Source: Hymenoscyphus infarciens | Lineage: Eukaryota; Ascomycota; Leotiomycetes; Helotiales; Helotiaceae | Assembly: GCA_001414345.1 (NCBI GenBank) | Contig: LLCB01000060.1 | Span: 1 to 64,000 of the forward strand | DNA length: 64,000 nt | Reading direction: 5' to 3' | Part shown: one piece after another, positions 34,601-46,600 of the stretch | Layout: each line of letters starts with the position of its first letter | Position numbering within the stretch: position 1 is the stretch's first letter | Program-made: the position numbers and the translations under genes | Notes under the pieces: model-generated | The model's input: the letters and a program-made list of their open reading frames with translations, nothing else | Told to the model about the DNA's origin: nothing | The model's database searches: none

Positions 34601-37600
34601 ACTTAACATTTCTTATAAATATTAATATTTAATAACTTTATAAGCGATTTAGCTACCTATTAGTACTAAGATTATAATATATACTAGAAAGAGCTAGATA
34701 TTATATTAACTAAGACATCTTTTAATATCTTACTAAATTTTATAAATACTATTAAAAGTATAGAAGTTCGCTTAGCTAATTTAAGTTTACTCTTTATAAT
34801 AACTTTAAATTTAATTATAGTGTTTTAATTAATACTTTCTTCCTTAATAAGTAGGTAGTCTTATACTATATAGATAAAGTAATAAGATATTAAGTAGATA
34901 ACCTTTTACTAGATATAAAAGCAACGACTATATAAGAGGTCTTCTAAAGATATTAGATTAATATATATCTTAGATCTTCTAATTATATTATTATAGATAC
35001 TAGAATAAACTTTATTAGAAAGGACTTTATATACTCCGCTACTAAAATAGGTACTATAGTAAAAACTATACTAGTTAAGGTATATAATTTAATTAGTATA
35101 GTAGAATAATACTATAAACTAATTTAATAAGTATATAATATTATATATAAATAAGAGCCTTATCTCTTATAAAGTTTAATACTTTAAATAGCTTTTAAAG
35201 TAATTAATAATATAGTAGGCTTAAATAGTCTAGTCTCTACTCTATTAGTATATAGAGTATATACTTAAATAACTGTAAATAATATACCTTTATAACCGAT
35301 TTCCACGAGGTTAGAGACCTATAAGAAGGCTACTTAAGAAGTATAAAAGTAGATTATATCTTACTAAGTTAAAGAAGCTCTTAATATATAAAATAGACTA
35401 ATTAACTAAGTTAAGGCCTTACTCTTAAATTTAGACGTTTTAGTATAAAGGGAGTATATAAAGTCTTAGATAAGACCTTTTATCTTTTAAGGAATTAAGA
35501 ATAAGAACTATATTATAGTACTACTAAGTAGTCTTATAAAGTTTTAATCTATAGTTATAAAGCTATACTTTATTAAAACTTTTAAAACTTCTAGAATAGT
35601 ACTAGTAACTAAGGAAGTTTCTAGTATAGTACTATCTAAAATAATACTATAACCTTATAAAAAAGAGAGAACTTTTAAGTAATAAAGTAGGTAAGATATT
35701 AAATAATATTCGCCTTCTCTCTAATACTAACTTTAATAGTTATAGATCTATTAGAATATTAATATTCTAGAAACTATACTAGAACCTCTCTAGAAGCGTA
35801 GACATAGATAGCCTTAAAAGTATCTAAAGCCTCTAAGTAATATTAAAACGTTATTCTAGTAGTTAGACACTTTTATTAATAATATTAACTATATTACTCT
35901 TAAGGATATTAAAACTTTTCTTACTAATTTAAGTAAATCTTATAATATTAAAGTCTTTATAGCTAATAATAGTATAATATATATTAAATTATAATAAAAG
36001 GAGATTAATAGATTAACTAATTATAGTATTTTTAAGATTATTACTTAGAAGAAATTACCTCTTAATACTAGAATATTTAAATTACGCTTTATAGATAATA
36101 TTAAATTTAAGAGTATAGTACTTGCTTTTATAAAGTTAAGATTAGTAATCTAAGTATATAATAATACTAGAAAGTTACTAGTACTTACTTAAGCACCTAT
36201 AATTTAGAGAGTAAGCTAGAGAATAATCCTTATACTTATTATAATACTTCTAGGTTTATAAGTATTTATTTAAAATATTATATAAGTATATATATAATCT
36301 TTAACTAACTTAAATTAGAAATTCTTTATATACTCTCTTAAAGGTTATTCTTAATAAGAAGATATATTCTTTAAAGTAATTAGGCTATTATATAGTATTC
36401 TAGAAGCTAGTAATTATTAGTTTATAATATACTATAAATACTATATTTTAAGGCTTATAATAGAATAGTTAATATTTAACCTCTATCTTTTATATACTAA
36501 GTTATAATAGAACGAGTAAGTAAAGTTAGATACCCTTTTTAGTATAGTAGGCCTTTAAACTAATAATACTCTTATACTTGCTAATAATACTTTTACTAAT
36601 AAAGAAGAGCTTACTATTAATAAAGCTAGGTTTATATCTAAGGAGAGAGAAGAGCTTACTATTAACTATTTAATTAAATTTAATAGAGGACTAATTACTA
36701 AGTATTATAATAGCTCTATATCTCTTACTTAAGATTATATAAAACACTTAGATTTAGTATAAAAGGCTCTATCTAAGATATCTAATATAAAAGGGATATT
36801 ATATATAGTAGATACTAAAGATTAATATATTATATAATATACTAGAGAGGTATACTTAGCTACGGTATCCTAACCTAAGGCTGCTTTTAACTTATTATAT
36901 ACTGCTTAAACTATCGATTCTTAAGATAACGATATTTTACTTCTTAATAAGTGAATTTAATAGTAAATTAATAATCTCTTAAAAGGACTTAAATTTATTA
37001 AATTAGATAAATCTTCTTTAAAGTTATATACTTTTATTAATAGATTATTTACTAATAATAAGGACTTGTTATTATAAATCGGTTATGTTATTACTCTTAT
37101 AGATAAAGATAATAATACTAATATCTTATATTAGTCTTCTACTAAATATAAGAGAGTTACTTATAGTATTTTAATATTAGAATTATATATAATAAGCTTT
37201 AGATTTAACGTTATAGCTTTAATAAAATCAACTCTTAAAAGTATCTTAGGATTTAAGATATTACTTATAGTATATACTAATTCGAAGTCTATTTATAAAT
37301 ATATAGCTAAATTAGGTATAACTAAGAAGAAGTGACTAATGATTAATGTTATATACCTATAAGAAGTATATAAATTAAGAGAGATTAATAAGATTAAATA
37401 GATTAATAGTAAGAGTAATCCTATAAATGCTATAACTAAAAAGAGTTACTATAATGCCTTATAAAAGTTAATTAATACTAATAAGCTAGATATCAACCTT
37501 ATAGAATAGGTAGAACGAAATAAGGAACTAAAATAGAGCCTCTTTATTAGTTAAGAACAGGGAATAGAGGGCTCTAATTAGTTAGCTTAGATATATGATT

Positions 37601-37809
37601 TTTAGAGTACTAACTTCTGTCGTTTTGAAGAAGTACTAGTATCGGTATATATTTAAGAGTAAATAGCGATTTAGATTAGTATACGTAGGTATACGTGCTT
37701 CTCGCTTAAGAGCTACTTAAGTAGTCATCGTAGCTAGCTTTACTTAGTATATACGAACGATAATATAACTCTTTTTACATCGCTTTTATAACTATAAGTT
37801 ATACTAACA
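31657..37809 (+). mobile_element. Copia-1, full-length Ty1/Copia retrotransposon, RIP-mutated
   Basis: 6,153 bp with 170-bp LTRs (31657-31826, 37640-37809) starting TGTCGG and ending TAACA, flanked by perfect TATAC duplications. The gag has a TAA-repeat stretch near 32744-32790 (a former poly-Gln run) and a zinc knuckle near 33736-33778 whose first Cys codon survives. Reverse transcriptase readings typical of Copia lie near 36040-36900. RNase H with YTNSKSIYKYIAKLG lies near 37270-37325. It is inserted in the 3' part of an array unit. Frames are destroyed by RIP. Confidence 0.92.
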
Positions 37810-37882
37810 TATACTATCTTAATTTAACTTTAAAGAATAAGTAATAAAAGACTTAAAATAAGTCTTTTTTAAAGAAAAGAGA

Positions 37883-38040
37883 TATAATAGTATAGTATTA
37901 TCTTAGATAGCTAGGAGTATCTACTATATATAAGGTTTTAGTAGTTATTATCTTATATTATCTATTTTAGGAAGGTTATATAAGCAATGTATAACGTTAG
38001 TCGGTTTTAGACTCTTTTATACTATTTAAACCTCTTATAT
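37883..38040 (+). repeat. Type B LTR, array copy 5, truncated
   Basis: Only the first 158 bp are present, ending at AACCTCTTATAT, where the next LTR begins abruptly. This is consistent with a recombination junction. Confidence 0.8.
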
Positions 38041-38358
38041 TATAATAGTATACTATTATCCTAGATAGCTAAGAGTATCTACTATATATAAGGTTTTAGT
38101 AGTTATTATCTTATATTATCTATTTTAGAAAGGTTACGTAGGTTTAAGCTTTTATATTAGCCGACGTATAACGTTAGTTGGTTTCAGACTCTTTTATATA
38201 GTCTAAACCTCTTATATATAGTAGTCTACTTCTAGAGTTAGAGAGAGATAGTTTTTCCTTTTCTACTATATTAGTATCTAGTATTTATATACGTTATCTA
38301 GTCTTAAACGCACTTCTATATACCTCTTCTTCTATAGTATATACTTTATACTATTATA
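38041..38358 (+). repeat. Type B LTR, array copy 6
   Basis: 318 bp, followed after two bases by AAAAGGAAAAACT (38361-38373), the primer-binding motif. Confidence 0.88.
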
Positions 38359-40342
38359 TAAAAAGGAAAAACTATTCTTCGCTAGTAATAGCATTTATAA
38401 TATCTCTTTTAAGCTTGTCGTCGCTTCTTTTATTTCTTTTTTAGACTAGAATTAGACCTAAATAACGATATTCTTAAATAGCTAAGTAATTAGAGACTAC
38501 CTAGATAGCTAGTAATATTAGAGTTTAGTATCAGTTTTAGATAGCTAGTAAAAATCGTGTTTTATATATTAAGAAAGTAGGAATATACTAAGTATTTTAG
38601 AGGCTTCTAATAACTCTCTCTATATAAGGACTACTATATATAGATTCAGTGAATAAGTCGACTATTAATGTTATTTAGAAGGCTTCTAAATCTGCTCTTA
38701 CTCTCTCTCTCTCTCTAAATCGACTATATATCGAATTTCCGAGAGACCTTAGGTCTCTCTAAACTAGCTCTACTATAAGGCGTTAAGTAATAAACACCTT
38801 CTAGAGCTACCTCTCTTACTAAAAGATACTCTTCTAAAAGCCGCCTAAATAGTATCTATATACTAAGATCTAGAAGATCTCGACAAAAGAATAAAGATAA
38901 GTAAGACTTCTTAAATATAGACTAGATATAGTTAGTTATATATACTTTAGAAGCAGAAAATCAAGAAATAAAGGATTAGCTAGCTAAGCTAGAAAGAAGA
39001 GTAAGCGAACTTATAAGTTAATAAATCGCTTTACTACTAAACTCTCTCTAATCTAACTCTCTTTTACTTCTAAGCCTTAATTTATACTTCTTTTCTAATA
39101 CCTTCTAACATTCTCTCTCTATCTAATATAGCACCGAAGCCTCTTTAAATACTCTCTAACCTCGATAAAAAAGCAAGATAACTAAAAAGATTAAACCTTT
39201 AGATAATAACGTTTTACCTATATACTAATAATAGAAGATATTAGTATAAAATAGACTCTACGTAAATACTAACTACTACGGTTTACCTCTAATATATAAA
39301 GCTCTTATTTAAAGTATAATAACTAGACTAGCTAGAAACTACCTAGAGCTTAGATACGAGTTAGAGTTAGACCTTACTTTTAAAGATTAAGAAGACATAG
39401 TTACTCTTTTAGATACTTACTTTTTAACTAGTTATAAAATAGAAGACGCTTAGAACGCTTTTATAACCTTAAAAATAAGAGAAGACAAAGATAATACTAA
39501 AGAAACTTTTTTAGATTTTAAGAGTTGCTTTTTAAGTATAGCTCTACTTAGAGGTATACTAGAATTAGAATAGTTCTTTTAAATATAGGTTAAGATTATA
39601 CTATAGCTCTAAAACTTAGCTGCTTTAAGAAAGAGATAATAGAACTAAAACTTTATTAAAATAGTAGTAGATCTTTTAGCTTTAGATAAGAAGATATGCT
39701 AAAACGCTAAGTTATATACTTTAGTCTAAAATACTCTCTCTCTAAACTCCTTATAATCTAATAGCGAATCTTCTACTACTTCTAAAGTAGAATTGGAATT
39801 AGAAGATAAATAAGTTCTTAAGTACTCTAATTTAAGAAGAGAATAAGACAATATAATAACTTTAGTAATAACTTTACTTTTAACTACCTAAAACCCTACT
39901 AACTCTAATAAGAGTCTTATATTCTTTACTTTCTTTTCACTTCTAGCTAAGCTAGAAGTTTTATTCGAATTCGAATTAGATACGAATTAATACGCTCTTA
40001 AAGTAAGCTCTTAACTAAGTTATTACTAGCTCTTAACTAAACGACTTCTAACTCTACTCTGTTTTCGCCTTTAAATATATTTTTAAACTTTAAACTTTTT
40101 CTAACCTACTAGTCGAATTAGACTATACTCTTTTAATAAACGTAAATACTTACTTTTAATATTAAAAGATTAGAAACAAAGTCTCTTTATAAATATCAAC
40201 GAATATAATTCAGTACTAACTAATCTATCTTCTTATTTATAATAAAATTAATAAATATAATAATAATATTATAGTATCCTAATTTAACCTTAAATAATAA
40301 GAGAGAGAAGACTTAAGACAAGTCTTTTTTAAGAGAGAGAGA
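38359..40342 (+). pseudogene. Gag-only internal region, array unit with full leader
   Basis: Leader, then gag reading near 39180-39720 and a 3' region ending in AAGAGAGAGAGA. No pol. It is slightly shorter than the 26563-28807 unit. Confidence 0.72.
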
Positions 40343-40631
40343 TATAATAGTATACTATTATCTTAGATAGCTAGAAGTATCTACTATATTATCTGTTTTA
40401 GAAAGGTTATATAGGTTTAGGCTTTTATATTAGCTAACGTATAACGTTAGTCAGTTTTAGACTCTTTTATATAGTCTAAACCTCTTATATATAGTAGTCT
40501 ACTCCTAGAGTTAGAGAGGGATAGTTTTTCCTTTTCTTCTATATTAGTACCTAGTATTTATATACGTTATCTAGTCTCGAACGTACTTCTATATACCTCT
40601 TCTTCTATAGTATATATTTTATACTATTATA
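40343..40631 (+). repeat. Type B LTR, array copy 7, with internal deletion
   Basis: Lacks about 27 bp around ATAAGGTTTTAG and is followed directly by a partial LTR. Confidence 0.8.
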
Positions 40632-40775
40632 TATATATAGTAGCCTACTTCTAGAGTAGAAGAGAGATAGTTTTTCCTTTTCTTTTATATTAGAGCTTAG
40701 TATCTATATATATTATTCTATTAAACGTACTCTTATATATCTCTTTTATAGTAGTATATATTTCTTATTATTATA
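40632..40775 (+). repeat. Type B LTR, array copy 8, 3' half only
   Basis: Starts within the LTR at TATATATAGTAGCC and runs to ATTATA, then AAACTCTCTC with no primer-binding motif. It is the mirror case of the truncated copy 5. Confidence 0.8.
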
Positions 40776-42298
40776 AAACTCTCTCTAATCTAACTCTTTT
40801 TGAAACCCTTCTTAATTAAACTCTCTTCTACTTCTAAGCTCTAATTTATATCTCTTTTAGCTATAAGTAGCTATCTCTAATACCTTCTAATATTCTATCT
40901 CTATCTAATATAGTACTAAAGCTACTTTAAATACCTTTTAATAAAAAAGTAAAATAACTAAAAAAATTAAACTTTTAAATAATAGTAGTTTATCTACTTA
41001 CTAATAATAGAAGATATTAATATATAATAGATTCTATATAAATATTAATTATTATAATTTCTTTTTAATCTAAAAAGCTCTTATTTAGAGTATAATAACT
41101 AGTCTAGCTAGAAGCTACCTAGAGTTTAGATATAAGTTAAACTTAGTTTAAAATACTTTTAAAAATTAAGAAGATATAGTTACTCTTTTAAATACCTACT
41201 TTTTAACTAGTTATAAGATAGAGGATACTTAGAATACTTTTAGATTCTTATAAATAAGATAAGAAGATATTAAAGAAACCTTTACTATTTTTAAGAGTTA
41301 TTTTTTAAGTATAGCTATATTTAGAGATATACTAGAATTAGAATAGTTCTTTTAAATATAGAATAAGATTATACTATAGCTTTAAAACTTAGCTACTTTA
41401 AGAAAGAGATAATAGAATTATAACTTTATTAAAATAGTATTTAATCTTTTAGTATTAGATAAGGAGATATATTAAAATACTAAGTTATAGAATATTAGTA
41501 TTTTAGTTTAAACTCTAAACTCCTTATAATCTAATAATAAATCTTCTACTACTTTTAAAGAAGTAGAATTAGAATTAAAAGATAATAAATAAGTCTTTAA
41601 GTACTCTAATTTAGACCTAAATTATAAAAGAGAATAAGGTAATATAATAACTTTTAGTAATAACTTTGTTTTTTTAACTAGCTAGAACTACTCTTTTTAT
41701 TATCTCTAAATACTTAAATAATAATTTTAACTTTAATAACTTAGTAATAACTTCGCCTTTAGCTAGCTAAAACTCTACTAACTCTAGTATAGAGTCTTAT
41801 AGTCTTTACTTTCTTACTTTCTTTTACTTCTAGTAGACTAGAAGTCCTTTTTTATTTAAATTTCTTAAATTAGATATAAATTAGTATATTTTTAAAATAA
41901 GCTCTTAACTAAGTTATTACTACCTCTTAACTAACGACTTCTAACTCTACTCTAAATTCGCTTTTAACTCTACTTTAAACTTTTTTTAATTTTTAAACTT
42001 CCTCTAACTTACTAGTTAAATTAAACTACTCTTCTTTAGTAAACGTAAATACTTATTTTTAATATAAAAGGATTAGAAACAAAGTCTCTTTTATAAGTAT
42101 CTATAAATTAGTTTAGTTATAATTTAAACCTAAAATCGATATTTTATCTTACTTATAATAAACTTTAATAAATAAAGTATCTTTAAACTAATAAAATTAA
42201 CAAATATAATAAATATTATAATACTTATACTATTCTAATTTAACCTTAAAAGATAAGTAATAGAAGACTTAAAATAAGTCTTTTTTAAAAGAGAGAGA
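40776..42298 (+). pseudogene. Gag-only internal region, last array unit, short leader
   Basis: Gag reading near 40940-41500, Gln-type stops throughout, and a purine tract before the final LTR. Its sequence is very close to the unit at 29123-37882 minus the nested elements. Confidence 0.72.
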
Positions 42299-42607
42299 TA
42301 TAATAATATACTATTATCTTAGATAGCTAAGAGTATCTACTATATATAAGGTTTTAGTAGTTATTATCTTATATTATCTGTTTTAGAAAGGTTATATAGG
42401 TTTAAGCTTTTATATTAGCCGAGGTTATTTAGTTTTAGACTCTTTTATATAGTCTAAACCTCTTATATATAGTAGCCTACTCCTAGAGTAGAAGAGAGAT
42501 AGTTTTTCCTTTTCTTCTATATTAGAGCCTAGTAGCTACGTATATTATTCTACTAAACGCACTCCTATATACTTCTTTTGTAGTAGTATATATTTCGTAC
42601 TATTACA
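42299..42607 (+). repeat. Type B LTR, array copy 9 (right end of the array)
   Basis: 309 bp ending CGTACTATTACA. It is the only array LTR with an unmutated ACA end, and it is followed by the CTTCT duplication. Confidence 0.9.
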
Positions 42608-42612
42608 CTTCT

Positions 42613-43690
42613 ATACTTAGAGATTAGTAAGTCTAGAGACCGATTATATAATATTACTTAATAATAAGAAGGTAATAGTAGAGAAGAACTTAGAAATTAT
42701 TCTTTATACTTTTAATATAACCTAAGAATTTAAAAAAGGATTTAAATTATAAGTTAATATATTATATATTAATTAAGATAATAATATTAAATATAGGTAT
42801 TAGGTTATAAGAATATAGAATATATATAGTAATATATATTCTATAATAGTATAGTTAAGTAAGAAAGAGAATAATAGTAATAAAGCTATTTAATTACTTT
42901 ATAAAAAATTAAATACTAGTAAAGTAAACTTGAGACTAGTAATAGAAGTTAAGCTTTAGTCTAAACTATACTACTTAAGAATAGAATAGATAATACTAAA
43001 CTAATTAATAAAACATAAGTATTAGTTCTAGCTCTAGATTATATAAGAAGTTATTCTTAGATTATCTAGAATAATTATTTAATATAGTAATATATTAATT
43101 AATTAAGAGAGCTTTTACTATACTATTAGTTTCTTATTCGATTATTTATAAACTTTAAAAAATAAGCTACTTAAAAGTAAAATAAAATCTAAGAGCTTAA
43201 CTTTAAAGCTAATATCTATAAAAGGACTTTATCTTATTTACTAAGACTTATAAACTTTAAGTTATTTTAAAAAAGAAGATACTAGTTATATTAGATTTAT
43301 AAGATTATTAGATATAGCTAGCTTAGCCTATTTATATAATATAAGAGATAGAGTTTATAAGCTTCTTAGAATAATAGATTCTTCTATTAAGTCTTCTCTC
43401 TTACTTAATTATACTATATATCTAGGTAAGATATATATAGAGATTACTAAGCTTTATATCACTTATTCTAGAAATCTTAAAGCTATTTATAAAGGCAATT
43501 CTTAGAGTAGCTAGAATAGCTCTTTATAAGCTACTAATTAGACCTAGAATAGTTATCTTTAATATTTCTATCTAGAAGTACCTAGTAGTTAGACTTAATT
43601 TAGTCTACTATATCTATAAATAGTAAAACTGTCTTTACTATACTATACTAGTAGAGAGAGTCGTATATAGATCTTATATTCTACTAATAG
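42613..43690 (+). pseudogene. Unrecognised RIP-mutated gene, part 2
   Basis: The frame of part 1 resumes after the array without loss of phase. The reading includes RLLDIASLAYLYNIRDRVYK and a Ser/Gln-rich stretch. It is interrupted at 43690 by Copia-2. Confidence 0.5.
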
Positions 43691-46600
43691 TATTAGTATA
43701 ACTTATAGTTATAAAAGCGATGTAAAAAGAGTTATATTATCGTTCGTATATACTAAGTAAAGCTAGCTACGATACCTACTTAAGTAGCTCTTAAGTAAGA
43801 AGCACGTATACCTACGTATACTAATCTAAATCGCTATTTACTCTTTAAATATATACTAATACTAGCACTTCTTTAAAACAATAGAAGTTACTTAAAACTA
43901 TTAAAAATCATATATCTAAGCTAACTAATTAAAGCCCTCTATTCCCTATCCTCGACTAATAAGAAGGCTCTATTTTAGTTTATTATTTCGTTTTACCTAT
44001 TCTATAAGGTTAATGTCTAGCTTATTAGTATTAATTAACTTTTATAGAGTATTATAGTAGCCCTTTTTAGTTATAGTATTTATAGAATTACTCTTATTAT
44101 TAATCTATTTAATCTTATTAATCTCTCTTAATTTATATACTTCTTATAGGTATATAATGTTAATTATTAGTTGCTTCTCCTTAGTTATACTTAATTTAGC
44201 TATATATTTATAAATAGACTTTAAATTAGTATATACTATAAGTAATATCTTAAATCTTAAGATGTTTTTAAAAGTTAATTTTATTAAAGCTATAGTATTA
44301 AATCTAGAGCTTATTATATATAATTCTAATACTAAAACACTATAGATAACTCTTTTATATTTAGTAGAAGACTAATATAAGATGTTAATATTATTATCTT
44401 TATTTATAAGAGTAATAATATAACTAATTTATAATAATAAGTCTTTATTATTAGTAAATAATCTATTAATAAAAGTATATAACTTTAAAGAAGATTTATC
44501 TAATTTAATAAATTTAAGTCCTTTTAATAATTTACTATTAAATTCGCTTATTAAAGAGTAAAATATTATTATTTTAAGAATCGATAGTTTAAGTAATATA
44601 TAATAAGTTAAAAGCGGCCTTAAGCTAGGATACTATAGCTAAGTATACCTTTCTAGTATATTATATAATATATTAATCTTTAGTATCTACTATATATAAT
44701 GTCTCTTTTATATTAGATATCTTAGATAGAGCCTTTTATACTAAATCCAAGTGTTTTATATAATCTTAAGTAAGAGATATAGAGCTATTATAATACTTAG
44801 TAATTAGCTTTCTATTAAATTTAATTAAATAGTTAATAGTAAGCTCTTCTCCCTTCTTAGATATAAATCTAGCTTTATTAATAGTAAGCTCTTCTTTATT
44901 AGTAAAAGCGTTATTAGTAAGTATAAGAGTATTATTAGTTTAAAAGCCTACTATACTAAAAGAGGTATTTAACTTTACTTACTTATTATACTAGTATAAT
45001 TTAGTATATAAAAGACAGAGGTTAAAAGTTAACTATTCTATTATAAGCTTTATAATATAGTGCTTATAATATGTTATAAACTAGTAATTACTAGCTTCTA
45101 GAATACTATATAGTAGTCTAATTATCTTAAAGAATATATCTTCTTATTATAGATAATCTTTAGAAGAGCGTATAAAGAATTTCTAATTTAAGTTAGTTAA
45201 TAATTATATATATACTTATATAATATCTTAAATAAATACTTATAAGCTTAAAAGTATTATAATAAGTATAAGGATTATTCTCTAGCTTACTCTTTAAATA
45301 GTAGACGTCTAGGTAAGTACTAACAACTTCCTAGTATTATTATATACTTAGATAACTAATCTTAACTTTGTAAAAGTAAGTACTATACTCTTAAATTTAA
45401 TATTATCTATAAAGTATAATCTAAATATTCTAGTATTAGGAGGTAACTCCTTTTAGGTAATAATCTTAAAAACACCTTAATTAGTTAATCTATTAATCTC
45501 CTTTTATTATAATTTAACGTATACTATACTATTATTAACTATAAATACTTTAATATTATAAGGTTTATTTAAATTAGTAAGAAAAGTTCTAATATCTTTA
45601 AGAGTAATATAGTTAAAATCGTCTATAAAAGTATCTAACTATTAGAATAATACTTTAAAAGACCTATTTAGAGGTCTTAGATACTTTTAAAGCCGTCTAT
45701 ATCTATACTTCTAAGAAGGTTCTAGTATAGTTTCTAGAATATTAGTATTTTAGTAGATTTATAACTATTGAAGTTAGTATTAAGAGGAAGGTAAATGTTA
45801 TTTAATATCTTACTTACTCTATTACTTAAAAGTTCCTCCTTTTTTATAAGGTTATAGTATTATTTTAGATAGTACTATATTAGAAACTTCTTTAGTTACT
45901 AGTACTATTCTAGAAGTTTTAGAAGTTTTAATAAAATATAGCTTTATAACTATAGATTAAAACTTTATAAAACTACTTAGTAGTACTATAATATAGTCTT
46001 TATTCTTAATTCCTTAAAAGATAAAAAGTTCTATCTAAGACTTTATATACTCCCTTTATACTAAAACGTCTAAATTTAAAGGTAAGTTCTTAACTTAGTT
46101 AATTAGTCTATTTTATATATTAAGAGCTTCTTTAACTTAATAAGATATAATCTACTTTTATACTTCTTAAGTAGCCTTCTTATAGGTCTTAGACCTCGTA
46201 GAAATTAGTTATAAAGGTACGTTATTTATAGTTATTTAAGTATATACCTTATATACTAATAGAGTAGAGACTAGTCTATTTAGGCTTACTATATTATTAA
46301 TTACTTTAAAGGCTATTTAAAGTACTAAACTTTATAAGAGATAAAGCTCTTATTTATATATAATATTATATACCTATTAAATTAGTTTATAGTATTATTT
46401 TACTATACTAATTAAATTATATACCTTAACTAGTATAGTTTTTACTATAGTACCTATTTTAGTAGTAGCGTATATAAAGTCTTTTTTAATAAAGTTTATT
46501 CTAGTATTTATAATAATATAGTTAAAGAGTTTAAGATATATATTAATCTAATATCTTTAGAAGACCTTCTATATAGTTATTACTTTTATATCTAGTAAAA

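Larger units (their letters stand above)
24188..42607 (+). mobile_element. Composite array of gag-only Gypsy relatives (type B LTRs) with one outer target duplication
   Basis: Nine complete or partial LTRs alternate with leader and gag segments in one orientation. The pentamer CTTCT lies just before the first LTR (24183-24187) and just after the last (42608-42612). One insertion followed by recombination therefore explains the whole array. Three gag-containing units with 3' regions but no pol, and one further short unit, can be counted. Two younger elements, TRIM-1 and Copia-1, are nested in it. Gag-like segments lie near 27370-27950, 30390-30990, 39180-39720 and 40940-41500. RIP is heavy throughout. 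Confidence 0.85.
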
